Position numbers and translations under genes: made by a program. A stretch of DNA of 64,000 nucleotides from JAFGLZ01 sp964622545 (GTDB taxonomy: Bacteria; Planctomycetota; Phycisphaerae; UBA1845; JAFGLZ01). Within the stretch, counting starts at the first letter, position 1. The number at the start of each line of letters is the position of its first letter. Under the pieces are notes generated by a model, which was not told the DNA's origin, made no database searches, and saw only the letters and a list, made by a program, of their open reading frames with translations. Below, piece after piece: positions 62,738 to 64,000 of this stretch. The stretch lies in assembly GCA_964622545.1 (NCBI GenBank), contig CAZUQM010000015.1, positions 99,345-163,344 on the forward strand. Reading direction: 5' to 3'.

Positions 62738-63889
62738 TTACTCGCCGGCCTTCCTCGCCAGACCGTGCCGCATCATCGCCTCATACAGTAGGAGCTGGAT
62801 GTCCAGGATCTGCTCGAACGTGACGTCGCAGGTGTTGGGGTGCCTGTGGCCGTGCGGGCACTCGTGCGTCAGCGCCGCCGCGCCGCTGATGTGATACAGC
62901 GCGCTGGTCAGATTGAACGGTGCCGGATGCTTGCCCTGCTCCGGCGAGGGCTTGAACGGCTTGCCGTGCGGCAGGTCGCGGGCCTCGAGCAGCTCGATGT
63001 AGCGCTCCGACAGCTGACGAACCTCGGCCTGGACCTCCATCGGGACGTACGCGGGCCTCAGGATGGCCGGCGCGCTCGAGTGGCTGTGGAGCGAGACCGC
63101 CAGGTCCGGACCCTCCTCCTTGGCCACCCGCAGGATCGCGGGCGCCTCCGTGCTTATCGGATCCAGGAACTCATCGTGCATCGGGTTCACGCCCGCGTCG
63201 TTGAAGTACGCGCCGAAAAAGGCCGTGTTCTCCTCGGTCCGAGGGTGGTGGGCCTTGCTGTCGGGCCAATACATGATCGTATGATCCTCGCGCGTTCCCA
63301 TCGCCCAGAAGCTGCTCTCCTCCTTCGTCAGCCCCTTGGCCGCTCGCGGCTCGTAGCGGGCGATACCGTCCGGGTTGCCCGCGGGCACGATCAGCAGACG
63401 GCACCGCTTGCCCAACTCGCGAAGCCTCTTCTGGTCGCGGCCGCGAAGATCCCGGCCCGTCTCCATGATGTGAATCAGGTTGACCAGCCCGGTCAGCGCC
63501 TCCACCTCTTGTCCATGCACCGGCCCGACGAAGAAGATCACCGGCTTCTTGCGGGCCGCCTTAACCATGTAGGCCGGCGGCTTCCGCGCGCCGATCGCCG
63601 AGTTGAAGTTCGCCTCGTGCCGCACGGGTTCCCGCTCGCCGTAGGTGATCAGATGCACCGGCCGGCCACCGGGGCTCTCGGCGATGCGGCGCACCTGGCC
63701 GAGCCGCAGCGAAGCCCAGCGCTTCGGCAGGTCCGTCACGTGTCCGACCCAGAAGTCGGGCAGCGTTCGGTCCTTCAGTCGCTCCAGCCGCGCGCGGGCC
63801 TCGGCCAGCGTCATCTTCTTGACCGGGTCCGACCCCGTGGCGGGACGGACGATCGTCGCGATCAGCACACACAGAATGGTACGGCGCAT
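62738..63889 (-). CDS. exported M14-type zinc carboxypeptidase
   Basis: 383 residues from the ATG at 63889, selected because AAGGAGA ends six bases upstream; the frame is open further to 63967. A signal sequence (MRRTILCVLIATIVRPATG) precedes the catalytic domain. The zinc-ligand motif HGQE has His125 and Glu128; the third ligand is probably one of the His residues in SLHSHSS (268/270). The likely catalytic Glu343 is in LTHECPHG. GNPDGIARY resembles the M14 substrate-binding loop. It would trim peptides or peptidoglycan stem peptides, or deacylate a small substrate. Confidence 0.86.
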   Translation of the reverse strand: MRRTILCVLIATIVRPATGSDPVKKMTLAEARARLERLKDRTLPDFWVGHVTDLPKRWASLRLGQVRRIAESPGGRPVHLITYGEREPVRHEANFNSAIGARKPPAYMVKAARKKPVIFFVGPVHGQEVEALTGLVNLIHIMETGRDLRGRDQKRLRELGKRCRLLIVPAGNPDGIARYEPRAAKGLTKEESSFWAMGTREDHTIMYWPDSKAHHPRTEENTAFFGAYFNDAGVNPMHDEFLDPISTEAPAILRVAKEEGPDLAVSLHSHSSAPAILRPAYVPMEVQAEVRQLSERYIELLEARDLPHGKPFKPSPEQGKHPAPFNLTSALYHISGAAALTHECPHGHRHPNTCDVTFEQILDIQLLLYEAMMRHGLARKAGE

Positions 63890-64000
63890 CAGGTGTCTCC
63901 TTAGCATGTTGAGTTGGCGCTGCGGTCTCGCCGGTCCGTCCGATTGGGCCCAAATGGATTTTGTCACCGGCTACGCGGCGCATCGGAGGGGTTCGGTTTC

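Overview
The window is GC-rich, densely coded chromosomal DNA that looks like Planctomycetota, most likely Phycisphaerae or a relative. This is inferred from gene content: Tat-exported Gfo/Idh/MocA proteins, a DUF1080 protein, PQQ-type propeller proteins with an N-terminal methyltransferase-like domain, a prepilin-like protein of the DUF1559 kind, a Ser/Thr kinase with an N-terminal zinc finger, and zinc-ribbon membrane proteins. No rRNA is present to settle the phylum.

Layout. 1-9528: a MoxR/DUF58/Bat operon (MoxR ATPase, DUF58, DUF4381-like protein, BatA, BatB, BatC, BatD, BatE-like), mostly with 1-4 base overlaps. It is interrupted between moxR and the DUF58 gene by a four-helix-bundle (23S intervening-sequence-type) gene with oppositely oriented short-repeat mosaics on its two sides. 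9660-11658: a tiny lipoprotein, a zinc-ribbon membrane protein and ribosome recycling factor (frr), all on the minus strand. 11841-20154: an intact tRNA-Arg(CCG), then an 8.2-kb genomic island bounded by a perfect 36-bp repeat of the tRNA 3' end. The island holds a truncated tyrosine recombinase, a truncated alpha-2-macroglobulin gene and a same-strand cassette: radical SAM protein, 69-aa protein, Ycf46-type AAA ATPase, DUF1257 (Ycf35-like), DUF2997, zinc-ribbon/S26-like membrane protein, TPR protein and PilT-type ATPase. This cassette is the best candidate for an undescribed system.

20338-34197: exported proteins suited to polysaccharide or glycoconjugate breakdown (propeller, beta-helix proteins, two Gfo/Idh/MocA oxidoreductases, a sialidase-like BNR protein, a carbon-nitrogen hydrolase, DUF1080) and a short-chain dehydrogenase. 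Structured intergenic repeats lie between some of them. 34946-40228: a hybrid histidine kinase of 1,760 residues with GAF, eight PAS units and a receiver. 40819-50336: zinc-finger Ser/Thr kinase, prepilin-like protein and a 2,300-residue surface protein, all on one strand. 50364-59300 (minus): FtsK, a second hybrid histidine kinase whose receiver has Asn at the phosphoacceptor position, and a large DUF4175-like membrane protein. 59567-63889: a secreted glycoside-hydrolase-like protein, a TolB-like propeller and an M14-type peptidase.

How it fits together: the Bat operon and the DUF4175-like protein are cell-envelope functions. The secreted enzymes suggest a saccharolytic particle-degrading lifestyle, and the two large kinases suggest rich sensing. 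The island adds a self-contained cassette next to an integration machinery that appears dead. All functional calls are by reading motifs; no database search was run.
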